The notes under the pieces were generated by a model. The model saw only the letters and a list, made by a program, of their open reading frames with translations, was not told where the DNA came from and made no database searches. A DNA stretch of 64,000 nucleotides from Enoplosus armatus (lineage: Eukaryota > Chordata > Actinopteri > Centrarchiformes > Enoplosidae): the NCBI RefSeq assembly GCF_043641665.1, contig NC_092190.1:17166048-17230047 (forward strand), read 5' to 3'. Below are positions 1 through 16,983 of the stretch, in pieces (positions within the stretch are counted from its first letter, which is position 1; each line of letters starts with the position of its first letter). A program made the translations under genes and the position numbers.

Positions 1-220
1 AAAAAGGGCACATTTGTGCTGTGTCTTTATCAGTGCCCAGTGATGTACTTTAGCATGTCACTTTACTGGGCTGTAAGTGTAGAGGTGAATCTCTTAAAGC
101 TTAGGATCTGATTCTTTAAGTAGCCATGTTGTGTTTATCCACCCTTATTTGTGATTTCCTTTAATTACTTCCAAGTTTCAGTTTATCATACAATTTTCTG
201 TCTTTATATAAGGCCCTCAC

Positions 221-707
221 CTGGAGGAAGACACCATAGCTGGAGAAGGCAATGCAGTCTGGTGCTGAACACTTCTCCAACATGAAGCAGGGAATCTGAA
301 ACAGATAAGTGGGGCAACTTATTTTGCTCCTCATTAGCATAGGTTATGGTCAATAGATATTAGGGTTGAATAATACAGTATAGAGTTTCAGCAACAGCAT
401 TGCAATATACGCATGTGCAATATTCCTAAAGATGTAAGGTAATGAGGTAAATTACAGAATGTAAACCATCTAGCTTTTTCTTGACTAGTCTTAAAGACAG
501 TCTAATCCATCAGATAAGATGAATAATTTAGCCCAGTGATAAAATTAAATCTTAAAACTAAAATGAGAGAAGACAAAGGAAGACATTTTCAAAATGAAGA
601 ATTGCTGATGAAAAAAAGTATTTAAAAAGATGATGTGAAGCAAAAAAGGTACTCTTTGTCCTACTGACCAGTTGGAAGTTATAGTCTGTAAATATCTGAT
701 GGAAATA

Positions 708-781
<74 letters not shown>

Positions 782-2214
782 CTAATAGTATTCTAATATA
801 TTCATCCCTATGTTCTTCTTTCTATCCAAACTGTTATATTCTATTCCATAGTTAACTTGATTATTCTTATTAACAGGATTATTCTGACTTTAAAACATTC
901 AAAATTATTACAATAATATTACAATATTCTGTTCTTGCTTGTCATCTCACCTCTCCTTTCTTACCTCTGAAAACTTGCTAAAGATAAACTTTAACCTGTC
1001 CTTTGTTGGTAGTAACAGGGTACATCTCTTGAACAACAAACCTGAGACATTGAACACAAAAGTGCATTATCAAATTAAAAAGAGAAAAATAAATATGGTC
1101 TTTACTATCCCTTCACTTCACATTGTAGCTTGTCCCTAGTAGTGTGTGGTGGTCATTCAAATGCTGGGAGAGGGTATCAGCAATATGCCTGCCACAGATC
1201 AACAGATTGTGAATTATAAATTTGCTACATACAGTACTGAGAAAAGCTACAAAAAATGAAACATTCAGCAAAATATAAAAAGCCACTTACCCAAGTCTCT
1301 GTAGTGTCCAATAGTGGATTTCTGTTCAAGGCAGGTGGAGCGGTGAAAGCTTTGGATGATCGTTTTATTCTTCCAGGTCACGGTGGAGATGTAGTCCACA
1401 ACGCATCTAGTGATTTCCTTGGACACCATACTGAACACACTGATCTCCAGCACTGCCAAACACACACATTTACATGCATAAAATACTGCATGTGATTAAA
1501 TGAACCTATTAGAGAAAGACTGAGCTGTCTTATGATATAGTATTATAGTATATTATGTATTATGAAGGACCGCCACTGGTTCACCACAGGGTGAGTGGGC
1601 TCACTTTCAGCTGTGGCCAGCTCAGATGCAGGTCTGTATAGTTGCAGCTGCAGCTTGAACCTATCTCTCTGACTTACCTCTGCAGAGGCTGACAGAAGCT
1701 GTGACTATAACTAAAGACATGGGATGACATAGCTTTGGTTGTTGCTGTCGCTGTGATTAACACACAGTTTCTTTTCTCAGACAAGTCTATGTATGTATTT
1801 ATCAGTCATACTGCATGTAGAAGATGTCACACCACTCTTGCCAATTGACATCCAGCTTGTGAACTGGCTCACTTGCTTTCTCAGCTACTTTTCATCTGGC
1901 AAGTTTGGGGGAAATGTATTTAAATACAACTTAATTTAATTTAATTGCGGTTTCAATCACACTCCGAAGGGCATGTAGTTCATAGGTTATGTTACAAGGC
2001 CCAGCCAGTTACACCTACCAGACAGTTTATCCAGGATCATGTGAAACACCTCTGACGGGAGACAGTGAAAGAAGCTGCCGCTGGTGTTAGACTGGCTGCG
2101 GGTCATGATGGTTCTGGCCGGACTGGGCCGATGATGAGTCCTCTTGTATTGCTGAGATTTGTGTGTCAATGTGTACTTCCCAACATTTCTGGAGGCTTTC
2201 CTCACCATTACCAT
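221..2214 (-). CDS. fbxo47: F-box only protein 47, 5' part (partial gene)
   Basis: Minus-strand gene with four coding exons: 2214-2019, 1452-1291, 1041-965 and 295-221. All have AG/GT borders and the phases join to give 170 codons. The protein shows an F-box near residues 51-66 (CLPSEVFHMILDKLSG), then VLEISVFSMVSKEITR, GHYRDLG, GLLFKRCTLLLPTKDRL and CFMLEKCSAPDC...YGVFLQ. These match human FBXO47 block by block. Human FBXO47 is about 450 aa, so roughly the last 60% lies left of base 1. FBXO47 is a germline F-box protein linked to SCF ubiquitin ligases and meiotic progression; in medaka it has been placed in germline sex determination downstream of foxl3. The open frame extends upstream to a TTG, but the first ATG is at 2214 and a second ATG two codons later is also possible. 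Identity is firm; the exact start is not. Confidence 0.9.
713..781. repeat. (TA)n microsatellite (fbxo47 intron 3)
   Basis: About 34 TA units with one TACAT interruption near 766-770, in the intron between fbxo47 exons 3 and 4. Confidence 0.95.
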
Positions 2215-3566
2215 CACCGCTGAATTGGCTATATTCAAAAAGACAAGGAAAAGAAACTCTCAAACTAACCAGACATTAAAAATCTGACTCTTCTCTGACT
2301 GGTACAGGAGGAGCAGCTATGCTAAGTCACTGTAACTGACGTTAGCTAACCTAGCTAGCTAACGCTAAACTGAACTCCTGACAATCGAAATTAGTTGTGA
2401 CTTTAAGGTTTATGTAGTCATAGACTGAGCCATATAAAGACTATGAACACAAGCCAACGATAAAGCAATTGAGTACCTTACCAATACTACTAATTTAGTA
2501 ACCTTTTGTAGATAGGCAACTAATGTCAGCTGTGTGCTAAGTGATAGCTATCTTTGGTGACAGTCCACAACGGCGCGAATTAAATAAGTGCACTTTGCCG
2601 TCAGTAAACTGAAGTCTCCTAATGTGTAAGTATCTCCTCCTCTCTTCTATGCGGTAAGAAAAGAAAGTATCCGTAAAATACCTTATTACAAGTAAGGTAA
2701 GATAAAGTATTCAAAGTGTAACGTTGAAAGCAAGGAAGTATTTACTGGCATTAATCGTGAGAAATATTCATTGTGTCAGGTTTCTGATGTGTAACGTTAG
2801 TATTGTAGCTAGTAAAGTTAGCTGGTCCAGGTAACACTAGGCCTCACTACTTAACCATACAGATCAATGTAACAGTAGTAACGTTATATACAGTAATATG
2901 TAATGAGCTCTAATATAAACAAGAAAATATTGAAAAAAATATTTGCTAAGTAATGTGTAACTTAAGCCGTCAGATAAGACTCTCCTGTGATATACTGTAT
3001 TAAAGAAGTACAGAAGTTGTTAAATCACATAGTTACAGTACATACCAGCTATTTTTCAGGTGGCTTTTTTTACTGAATTATGTTACGTAGGTGTGTCATG
3101 TAGGTTACATACAAGGTGATATACCCAGTTACATTAGAGGACCCACACAGGTGTTTTCTATTATTTTGGCTCATTAGTGATGAGTGTCACTCAACTGTTC
3201 TTTTTTTAGTATTACTTCATGATGTTTAGTGACCTCACAAAACTCACATCATCGCTCCACCTGACCTCAAACTGAGCAGGTCAAATCAGCCAGAATCACC
3301 AAAACACCTGTGTGGGTGTGCAGGGCCTTTAAGATATGCTAGTTTGTACTATGTCTTGAGACTTTATCTCTGTTGTGCAGCTTGTCAGACTGCTGAAGAT
3401 ATAAAACTAAAAAAAGAAGGCCTGTACTTAACACACCATCACGGGTGTGTGTTACCCTCCAGCACTGTGCGCAACAAACCAGCTATATGCTCAGCTGCTA
3501 ATCACAGGATTATTCTGCTTAACTAAGACTATTAAGTGTTCCACATTCAAATGGCGTCTCCCACAG
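2215..3566. other. fbxo47 upstream region / divergent intergenic
   Basis: About 1.35 kb separates the fbxo47 start from the plus-strand exon-like segment at 3567. It should hold the fbxo47 promoter (minus-strand transcription) and any upstream exons of the unidentified plus-strand gene. I saw no TATA box placed to explain either start. The segment at about 3381-3526 has a good polypyrimidine acceptor (3361-3380) and an open frame, and could be an upstream exon, but no donor gives an in-frame join that I trust. The rest is AT-rich with no recognisable element. Confidence 0.4.
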
Positions 3567-4140
3567 GCAGACCTTGGAGAGGATCATCCCTTCACTATAG
3601 AGCTCTTACAGAGGACTGAATGCTACATAAGGGACCCAGGGGAAGGGCCGGGGAAAAAACCCTTGTATACCAACAGGATGTCACGGTAGGTTACACTTGG
3701 GTAGGCACAGAGGGGGAGAGAGAGCGAAGAACTGCAAAGGAAGAAGATGGACCTCATGGTGTCACCTGGCTTGCCGAACAGTATGTACCACACACACAAT
3801 CAACACATACAGTACCACATTACTATCAATTACAGTTTGGCTGTCAACTTTGCAGTGTTGATTGAGCGTAGTATTGCTTTTACTAATTGAACCCTTATTG
3901 CAGTTAATAAATATTAATGTTTTTCTACAAGTTGCTTAAAAGTAGATACGCTAATTAATTTATTGATTTTTTTTCATTAATTATTTTCGTTCTATCGTCC
4001 ATTATTCATTAAACAGATGTGGAGATGCAGGGCTGAATTATTGAGACAAAAACAGCACAACCAATGAGGACAATATCTCCTCTGTCTGTCTGTCTCTGCT
4101 TGGCAGCGCTGCTCTGCCTCCGGGTCTACGGTTGACATAG
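3567..4140 (+). CDS. Unidentified small gene, 3' end (two putative exons)
   Basis: Putative exon 3567-3685 follows an acceptor (CTCCCACAG) and ends at a GTAGGT donor. It is open in one frame, reading ADLGEDHPFTIELLQRTECY and continuing to KKPLYTNRMSR. It ends in phase 2 (CG). Exon 4107-4140 follows a long pyrimidine tract ending in CTTGGCAG. It joins in frame (CG|C, Arg) and reads AALPPGLRLT then TAG. The joined tail is rich in charged residues and Pro/Gly, without a signal peptide or membrane segment. I do not recognise the family. Upstream exons and a start codon were not established. The gene would lie head-to-head with fbxo47. The call rests only on splice-site quality, frame continuity and protein-like composition, so it remains a hypothesis. 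Confidence 0.4.
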
Positions 4141-5844
4141 ACCCTGTTTATGTGTCTAGAGCAACAAGCCAGCCCTGGGACTGTCCCTCATGTCATCTCT
4201 GACATGATGCGCCTGATGCTGACAGGGATAATGCTGATGATGAAGATGATATCTAATACTGGCCTGTCACATATCTGACTATCCTGCAGCACAGACACAT
4301 ATTCTTCGTCTGTTCTGTGAAGGCAGCAGCGACAGAAGGAGCCAGTAAATGTGGAATCACTGCCAATGGCCCTGTTTATCTGGAAGTGCACCGTCTGGAC
4401 ACCTGTGACCGTGCTAGTCCTCGTGTAACCTCGTCTGTGAGTATTCAAATGTGGAGAGCTTTTACTAAAAATCAACATGTGAAAAGTTAAGCAGCATCTC
4501 CATGTACAATACTACATAGTGTAAATATTGCAATTGGCAAGTGACAAAAAGTTATGACTATTACATTGGCTTTGCTGTTTGGTGGGCTAATTTGTGGGCA
4601 AACCAACATGAAACAAGATGCTTGTCACAGCCTTGCCTTTGTTCCTATTGCTCACTTGTTATGCCTTCAGTGTAGTCAATCATTAAGTAAACACAATGAG
4701 GCTTGTATCTCTGATATTTTAAGGCCCCAACAGTGCCAGGTCTAACACTGAACAATAATCAGGCTTTATAAACAGCCTCTGTTCTCTGCGGAAGTCAAAA
4801 CAATGAATCTGTATGAGCGCGGTTTGTTTGCTCTGTTTCATTCTTGTGAATACAACAAGCAATTTTGCGTTCAAGGGTTATTATTTTCCAGTTAATTAAA
4901 ACATATTTTAATTGTTGACGTTATATTTTTTTACAGACTTGGGTTGTCATTGTTCAAAAAAGTGTTGCTTCACCTGGAGAACATTTTGTTCTAATCAGTG
5001 AGAAAGAACAAAAGTAAATGCTTAACTACACATGAGTTTCACATGCTCTAACCAAGAGGGAGGGGATCTTTAGTTGTGACCTGGAGCTTCCTGTGTAGTT
5101 ATGGAGCACCAGGTGATCTCCGGTCAGAGATTAAATAGGACATAATTTAATTTGGCCAATTAGTACAACATAAGTCACTACTATCCCGTATTGTCACAGT
5201 TTGGGGCCCATCAGCTGGAATTGCTCTGTCATCAAGTCATTCAGTCCCTCTCCCTCAAATACCCTGCAGAGCTGTGAAAAATGTTCAAAGTTAGTGTTTA
5301 TTGTCCTCTCAGCTTGGCTGGTTTCTGTAAATGTTTAATTTCCTCTCTCGCTCTCGCTCCTTTCCTGCGGGGTGGCGCGGAGCTTAACAAATAGACTGCC
5401 GTGGTTTGCCCTCCAGAGGAGAGCGTTAAACGGGTGAAGCTGAACACTGCTCTCATTAGTTACAGATGCAGTCACCTGCCGCTCACCAGAGACTGGTGCC
5501 AGAAAGTTTCCACAGCTATTTCTTCCCGCACCCCAGAGACACTCAAGGAATGGCTCAGACTCTGTGACTGGATGTAAGCTCAGTGGAATTTACTGTACTG
5601 CTGGGGACCATGCAGATAAGAGGAGGAATCCAGCCTCATCTTCAGCCTGGGGGACTGTAGTTTTGTTCTGAAAGTGTCTCTTTTGTATGTGGCGATATGT
5701 TGTTTCTGTGTGTTGATTTTACTGTTTTTCTTATGTTATCGGTGGATCCAATGTATATTTATAAATTTATTTATTTTTCATACACGTTTTCAAACTGTGA
5801 TTTTGTACTTTGCAGTTTGAGCATCTGTCCGAGTGAGCAAAATC
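4141..5844. other. Intergenic and cldn14-like 5' region
   Basis: No coding exon was recognised. The last part probably contains the claudin 5' UTR: an acceptor-like TTTGTACTTTGCAG ends at 5814, so the start-codon exon seems to be preceded by a non-coding exon. The reading stretch around 4297-4440 is open on both strands but lacks family resemblance. Remaining sequence is AT-rich and unremarkable. Confidence 0.4.
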
Positions 5845-7213
5845 ATGGCCAGCATGGCGGTTCAACTCCTTGGCTTCTTCTTGGGGCTGCTGGGGTTTGC
5901 AGGAACTTTAGTTGCAACGCTGCTCCCCCACTGGCGCAGCACAGCCTATGTGGGCTCCAACATCATCACAGCCACCGCCTACATGAAGGGCCTGTGGATG
6001 GAGTGTGTATGGCACAGCACTGGCATTTACCAATGTGAGGTGTACAGATCTCTACTGGCACTGCCACGCGACCTGCAGGTACTGCACTTTCACCATTTAT
6101 TGAGCGCTTCACTCCAAAGCACCTTATGCTATCATGAGAAGCTGAAACGACAAAAAATGAGTTGATGTATTTTGGTAATCGAATCATTTTTGTAATTTTA
6201 CAAGAAAAAATGCCTAACATTCTCTGATTTCAGCTCCTCAAGTGTGAGGATTTGCTGTTTTACTCTGTATTATATCATTGTAAACGAAATATCTTGGGGA
6301 TTTAAACTATTGGTCAGAGAAAACAAGGAATCTGATGACGCGTCCTTGGACTCAAAAAGGCACCCTTGCTCAATTCAATACTGTATACTCATTTAGTCAT
6401 TTTGCTGACTTTATGATTCTTGTTTACTGGTGCTACTGTTAAACTACATCATAGCATTTCAGCAGAAGTTACGTAGTGTCACTTTAAGTGTAAACTGTGT
6501 GTACACTGAGCTCAGGGTCAAGAATTAACTCATAATATAGAATTGCTGCAAATCTGTGTATTAATACAGTATATTAATTAACCAGTAGACTGAATGATTA
6601 CCAAGTAACCAGACAGTATAGTACAGTTTTCTAACCTTACAGGCGAGAGTCAGAATCCTGTTTTAATTCCAAGCTTAAAGTCCTTGTCTATTCTCCTCCA
6701 CATTAGGCTGCCCGGGCGCTCATGGTGCTCTCCTGCATCACCTCAGTCCTGGCATCTGTGGTTTCTGTGATGGGGATGAAGTGTACCCGCTTCGCCCGTG
6801 GCTCGTTGATCAAGTCTCCCCTGGCGCTAAGTGGGGCGATTTGTTTTCTCTGTGCTGGCGTGCTCTGCCTGGTCACCGTGTCCTGGACCACCAACGACGT
6901 CATCATGGATTTCTACGACCCCTTCCTCCCCAGCGGGATGAAGTATGAGATCGGCCTGGCCGTGTACCTCGGTTACGCCTCGGCCTTCCTCAGCCTGACT
7001 GGAGGACTGGTGCTGTGCTGGAGCAGCGGTGGTGACATGTCACAGAGGCCCCGCCATGTGCAGAGGAATCAACCGTCGTCACCTCCCCCCGCCTTCAACA
7101 ACATATACCCTCCCGCTCCACCCTACAAGCCCCCCGAGGCCCTGAAGGACAACCGTGCTCCCTCACTTTGCTCCCTTGCCAGCAGTGGCTATCGGCTCAA
7201 TAACTACGTCTAA
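5845..7213 (+). CDS. cldn14: Claudin-14-like tight-junction protein
   Basis: Coding exons 5845-6078 and 6707-7213 join in phase 0 to give 246 aa (human CLDN14 is 239 aa). The first extracellular loop holds the claudin signature W30, G49-L50-W51, C54 and C64, with [16 protein letters not shown] nearly identical to human claudin-14. Four membrane segments lie near residues 7-27, 82-102, 118-138 and 161-184. The tail ends KDNRAPS...SGYRLNNYV, matching the claudin-14 tail with its PDZ-binding YV end. Claudin-14 is a barrier claudin of cochlear and renal epithelia; human loss causes deafness DFNB29. An upstream in-frame GTG exists, but ATG 5845 ([10 protein letters not shown]) aligns with the family start. 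The CDS is interrupted after Q78, whereas mammalian CLDN14 coding sequence is in one exon. It could be a teleost-specific claudin-14 paralogue. Confidence 0.92.
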
Positions 7214-7492
7214 GACTGGGGGAAATACTAACACAGTAACTTCAAAGCCACAGGAACTGTTTTGAGCAAAACAAAAAGACAGAAACAGTCAACTGAACTC
7301 TTCTCCAACTTATTTTTAATATCTTTAATGGGATTTTGCCTCCTCCATACCCATAAAACAAGTTTTTAAAAAAAAAATGGAAAAGCAAAGACTAGCGTGT
7401 TGCATCACCATGAAAATCAGACGTCATATTTGAACAGCTTTCCATCAACTTTAACATGAACAGATGTGAGAGCCTAACAAAACTCTGAACCA

Positions 7493-7531
<39 letters not shown>

Positions 7532-7844
7532 CTGAGAAGTGTCACCTGTTGACCTGCTGCTATGTACCTGAAGGACCAGAAGGTGGCAATATCTTACTGC
7601 AAATAGCCACAGGAAAGACTATATAAATCAGATTCTGCATTCTGTGCTGTAACACTCCTGTTAATGGATAAGTGATTGTTCTGTCACTTCCTTCTTGTAG
7701 CCTACTGTCTAGTTGGGATTAACTCAGTGTGAAAGCCAGTTCAAATATAACAGACCTTTTAAAGGAAATGGATGATATTTTGTCTCAGTGTTCAATATTT
7801 TCTTGCCAAAGAAAATAAAAAGCAGTGAATATCAGTTTCTAGTA
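7214..7844 (+). other. cldn14: cldn14-like 3' UTR with polyadenylation signal
   Basis: The stop codon is followed by AT-rich sequence with a (GT)n tract at 7495-7523 and a canonical AATAAA at 7814-7819. This is about 600 nt after the stop, a plausible cleavage region near 7830-7845. The UTR end is inferred from this signal alone. Confidence 0.55.
7495..7523. repeat. (GT)n microsatellite
   Basis: Pure GT dinucleotide tract within the inferred claudin 3' UTR, followed by a short GA run. Confidence 0.95.
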
Positions 7845-7883
7845 ATTATTAAGTATTTTATAAATGCTTTTTTATTGTTTTCA

Positions 7884-8075
7884 TTAGCCTTTTTCACAGC
7901 AGATTTTTTGACATGTCAAAGTAAGAAAGACAGTTGTAATTAATAGCATTAATTGAAGGCTGCATTCCATTTCATGTTCACTCACTGGCCAGGCTTACTG
8001 TGGTACTTAAATGGAACCCAGCCTTCATTGACAGTATTAGTTCCACCTGTGCAATTCCTAACAGGTGACATAGTG
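7884..8075. repeat. Palindromic MITE-like repeat, family A
   Basis: The two halves are degenerate inverted copies. The left arm has AGCCTTTTTCACAGCAG, TGTCAAAGTAAG, then GAAGGCTGCATTCCATTT. The right arm has AAATGGAACCCAGCCTTCATT, then CCTAACAGGTGACA. A related copy in the other orientation lies at about 22690-22856. This suggests a non-autonomous DNA element. Termini and target duplication were not resolved. Confidence 0.5.
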
Positions 8076-8912
8076 ACACTTTTTGACCTAAAATCCATTG
8101 TTGATCATTTTCAGTTCAACACTCAGGAAAACCTGGTGCAGTTATGAGCACCTGACTTGAGAGTGGAGCTCTGTCCAGCTCTAATTCCCATGGTTCCTGA
8201 TTCATTAACTGAAACCTCCCCACAGATATTTGAGTAAAGCTTTAGAAAGCCACTGGATGGCGAGAAAGGTCCTTTGAGAAGGCAGCCTAAAGCCTTCAGC
8301 TAGGACTTCTTTTTATTCATTTAGACTACATCATTCAGTAGATGTGGTATATTCTATGCATAGAGTCTGAGTCTGTAAGCCATATGAAATGAAAGATTAC
8401 TATACTTCGTGAATGCTGAATATGGAGTTATTTGTCACTCTTCCTGGCTGCATGGCTACCTGTAACACCGTTGAGGCTTACTTGTTAGAAAACCTTCCAA
8501 TTAGAGCTGCCCTGTGTCTGGCAGCCTGGCAGCCACACAGACACTAAATTAGAGGACAGAGTCAAAATTCAAGCAAGTCACTTATCTTAATATCCAGCAG
8601 TCAGACCAGTCAGCATCTTAGTTCCCATCAAGGAGCTCGTTTATATTGGTGGTAAAGCACAAACAATGAATTCAGCAAATATATAGCCCTAAAAGATATA
8701 CAGAAATATCGCATCAAAGCAGTTATTAAAAGTATAATGAGGCAGAAAGGGCTTCACACCAAAGCAAATGATAAATTATAATAAGCCACAAACTCTATAG
8801 AGTAGGACCACAGATTCACTTATAATAGATACATGTTGGAAGAGAGAAATTTTCTGATTTTTCAAGAAAGGAAATGTTAAAATGTGTCTGTGAGGGCTCT
8901 TGGTTTTCATAT

Positions 8913-8933
8913 TTCAGCACCATGGACAGCGAT
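8913..8933 (+). promoter_or_regulatory. RE1/NRSE-like REST binding site upstream of slc5a7
   Basis: The 21-bp element reads TTCAGCACC, then AT, then GGACAGCG, then AT. Both half-sites of the REST/NRSF consensus are intact and correctly spaced; by eye only the last two bases depart from the usual matrix consensus. It lies about 2.4 kb upstream of the slc5a7 start codon, on the same strand. REST silences neuronal genes in non-neuronal cells through this 21-bp motif. Assignment to slc5a7 rather than cldn14 is inferred from the cholinergic-neuron role of slc5a7. Confidence 0.75.
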
Positions 8934-11305
8934 CTGAATGCTCCAAGGAAACCTCAGTGATGCAGTGTTTGAAGTAACACGTTCAGTAGGATAATAGATT
9001 CTTGTAGATCCTTTATTACTGTTTCCGGTGTCAAGTGTTGCTGTCTTTTAAAACAGAATGCATTGACTGTATTTGGTAATATACGAATTAAAGTGTACCA
9101 AAAGTGACCAAAATAATACATAACATAATCCTGTGAGTCGCCATTGCTCCTTTATTGTGACATATGTCTTTTAAAAGTTGATCTGGACGTTTTGATGTTT
9201 AACAGCTTGATGTTCTTGGACGAGTTGCATGCGCATGGTGGGTCATAAAATGAAAAGTGATCCTGCGCGGTTTACACCCTCATACTTACAACCGTTTGCA
9301 GGAAATAAACGCGATGCTTGGACCTGCGCAAGATTGTAAATCAGGCCTGAAATGTAACCTGGCAAAGTAACGGTTTCATCCACTGCCAATATGATATTAT
9401 GATATTGGAAAGCTTTCCCGGAGCTGTTGTGCGTCATGACACTCTCTATTAGGTGCTATTTTCGTCCTGCCCTGGAAGACATTCATCCACCATCTACCCA
9501 CCCTGACAGCACCCAATAAACCCACCACTCCCATTCATCTCCACCACTCCACCCTCTCTCCCTCCCTCCCTCGGTCTCTCTCTCTCTCTCTCTCCGATGA
9601 GCATTGGTGACTTAAAAAACAACATAGGAGAATTGTGTTTGGTCGTCCAAGAGGATTACTTTGTGGTACCTTAACATTTTACCTACAAAAATCATCTTTG
9701 ACACTTTTTAAAAATCTTCTTTTTGAGGCCCTGCTCATGTCATCTATTTAGACTTGTTTCTCCAAAGGAAAGGTAAGATTATGTCAATTTCTAATATTCC
9801 TTTACAGATGCGGTTGTAAGTGCATTTGGCTGTAAGTGACAGATGTTGATTTAAAGAGAGATCAATAATGCAATACCGGCCTCCTGGAACCGTCGTGTCA
9901 GCGCCACGGGGAGCTGAAAGCCACATGTTTGATTGGAGTGATGCAGCACATCGGACACAAAACCCTTTTGCGTCTGTTTCAGGTCTCTTTTGGTTCTTGG
10001 TTCCGCAGTTTTGTGTTTTGTGACGGTGCGTCACGTTTTGGAAGCATTAATGGACTTTTCCTCACGACAGCGCAACAGGAAACAAAACCATGTCGGTCCA
10101 AGATGTTACAATCATATTTGGCTACAGAGCAGCCTGAACTGTCTTTTGTTGTTTTTTTAATAAATTGAAAAATCAAGTGACATTTCGAGAATAAATTGGC
10201 ACAACTGGATTAAGCGATGTCTGTAAGTAAAGTGAGGCAGCAAGTCGCGCGTAAAATATGTCCAACTGTCTTAAAAGCTGCACAACAAGTGCGACATTAA
10301 TAATTTGCGAAGTCCTCTGATAAATGCCATTATTTCTATTATAGTTTCTCTGATTCACATCTTTTGATCTGACACATGATGGAGTGCCGGTTGTTCCTGA
10401 GAGTCAGCTGGACACGGTAGCTTTTACAGAACGACTTCAAATATGATCTTTTATGATCGCAGAATGAAATGAAGATCAAAGAGGGAAACGGCACGAAAGT
10501 ATTTGTACATTTTTGAAATCAAAGAGGCTTTCGGCACCAACGGGTCGTTTGTCTAATAATTCATTGTGCTGCGTAAAATATATGGTCAACTAGCAGGAAT
10601 GTACATGCGGTTTTGTATATTTTTGGTTGCATGTGTTGGGTTTATCACTATTACTCACAGTAATTTGTAATTGCTGAGTGGAGAACACCAACAAAAATTG
10701 CGGACGTTTGTCTGCCTGAATGTGGGTTAGAAATGATCTTCATGTGGTTTCTTTTGATTATAATTTGCAGGAAATCTTATAATTTTAATTTTATTTTACA
10801 GTGATTCCACTGAAGTTGAAAAAGCATTCCAAGAATTTGGATGAATGTGTGTTTATATTACTTTGGTGAAAGGGATTTTAAACTTCAAACTGTCACAGCT
10901 GGACTGCACTGAGGGTGAAGATGATCTGGAACACATGCAATTTGAATTACTTTGTATTCTCTAACTGTAAAGCAGTGGGAGACAGTTTGTAATATGCATG
11001 GTGCGGTCACTCAACACCTTAAAGTGAGTGCAAATTAAATCTTGTAGCTTTTAAGAATTTGGTATCCTAAATATTTGGATAGTAGGCTAGTGTTTGAAGT
11101 AGATCATTAGGTTACTAGTTCCTGTTAATTATGTAATGCGCATGAAGCACTGTAATTACAGTCTGCCGGTTGTGTTAATAAACATGATAATAAATGGAAA
11201 TGTGTTTCTTTCTGGTTTTTCTTCTTCAAAGTTCTCTCCATGACATTCCAGTCCTCCGCGCGCAGTAGCACTTGATCTCGGCGGGAGGAAGCGGACGAAA
11301 GGAAG

Positions 11306-16983
<5,678 letters not shown>

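Larger units (their letters stand above)
7846..11305. other. Intergenic plus slc5a7 upstream region
   Basis: The stretch contains the palindromic repeat at 7884-8075, the RE1-like site at 8913-8933 and a pyrimidine-rich tract with (TC)n at about 9535-9594. The 5' UTR of slc5a7 comes just before 11306. In mammals slc5a7 has a 5' non-coding exon and an intron before the start codon; an equivalent exon is probably here but I could not place it. No other coding exon was recognised. Confidence 0.45.

Noticed and set aside
4064..4135. Short ORF that looks like a signal peptide (MRTISPLSVCLCLAALLCL)
   Set aside because: The pyrimidine-rich DNA is better read as the polypyrimidine tract of the acceptor at 4106. 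The ORF ends after 23 codons with no usable donor.
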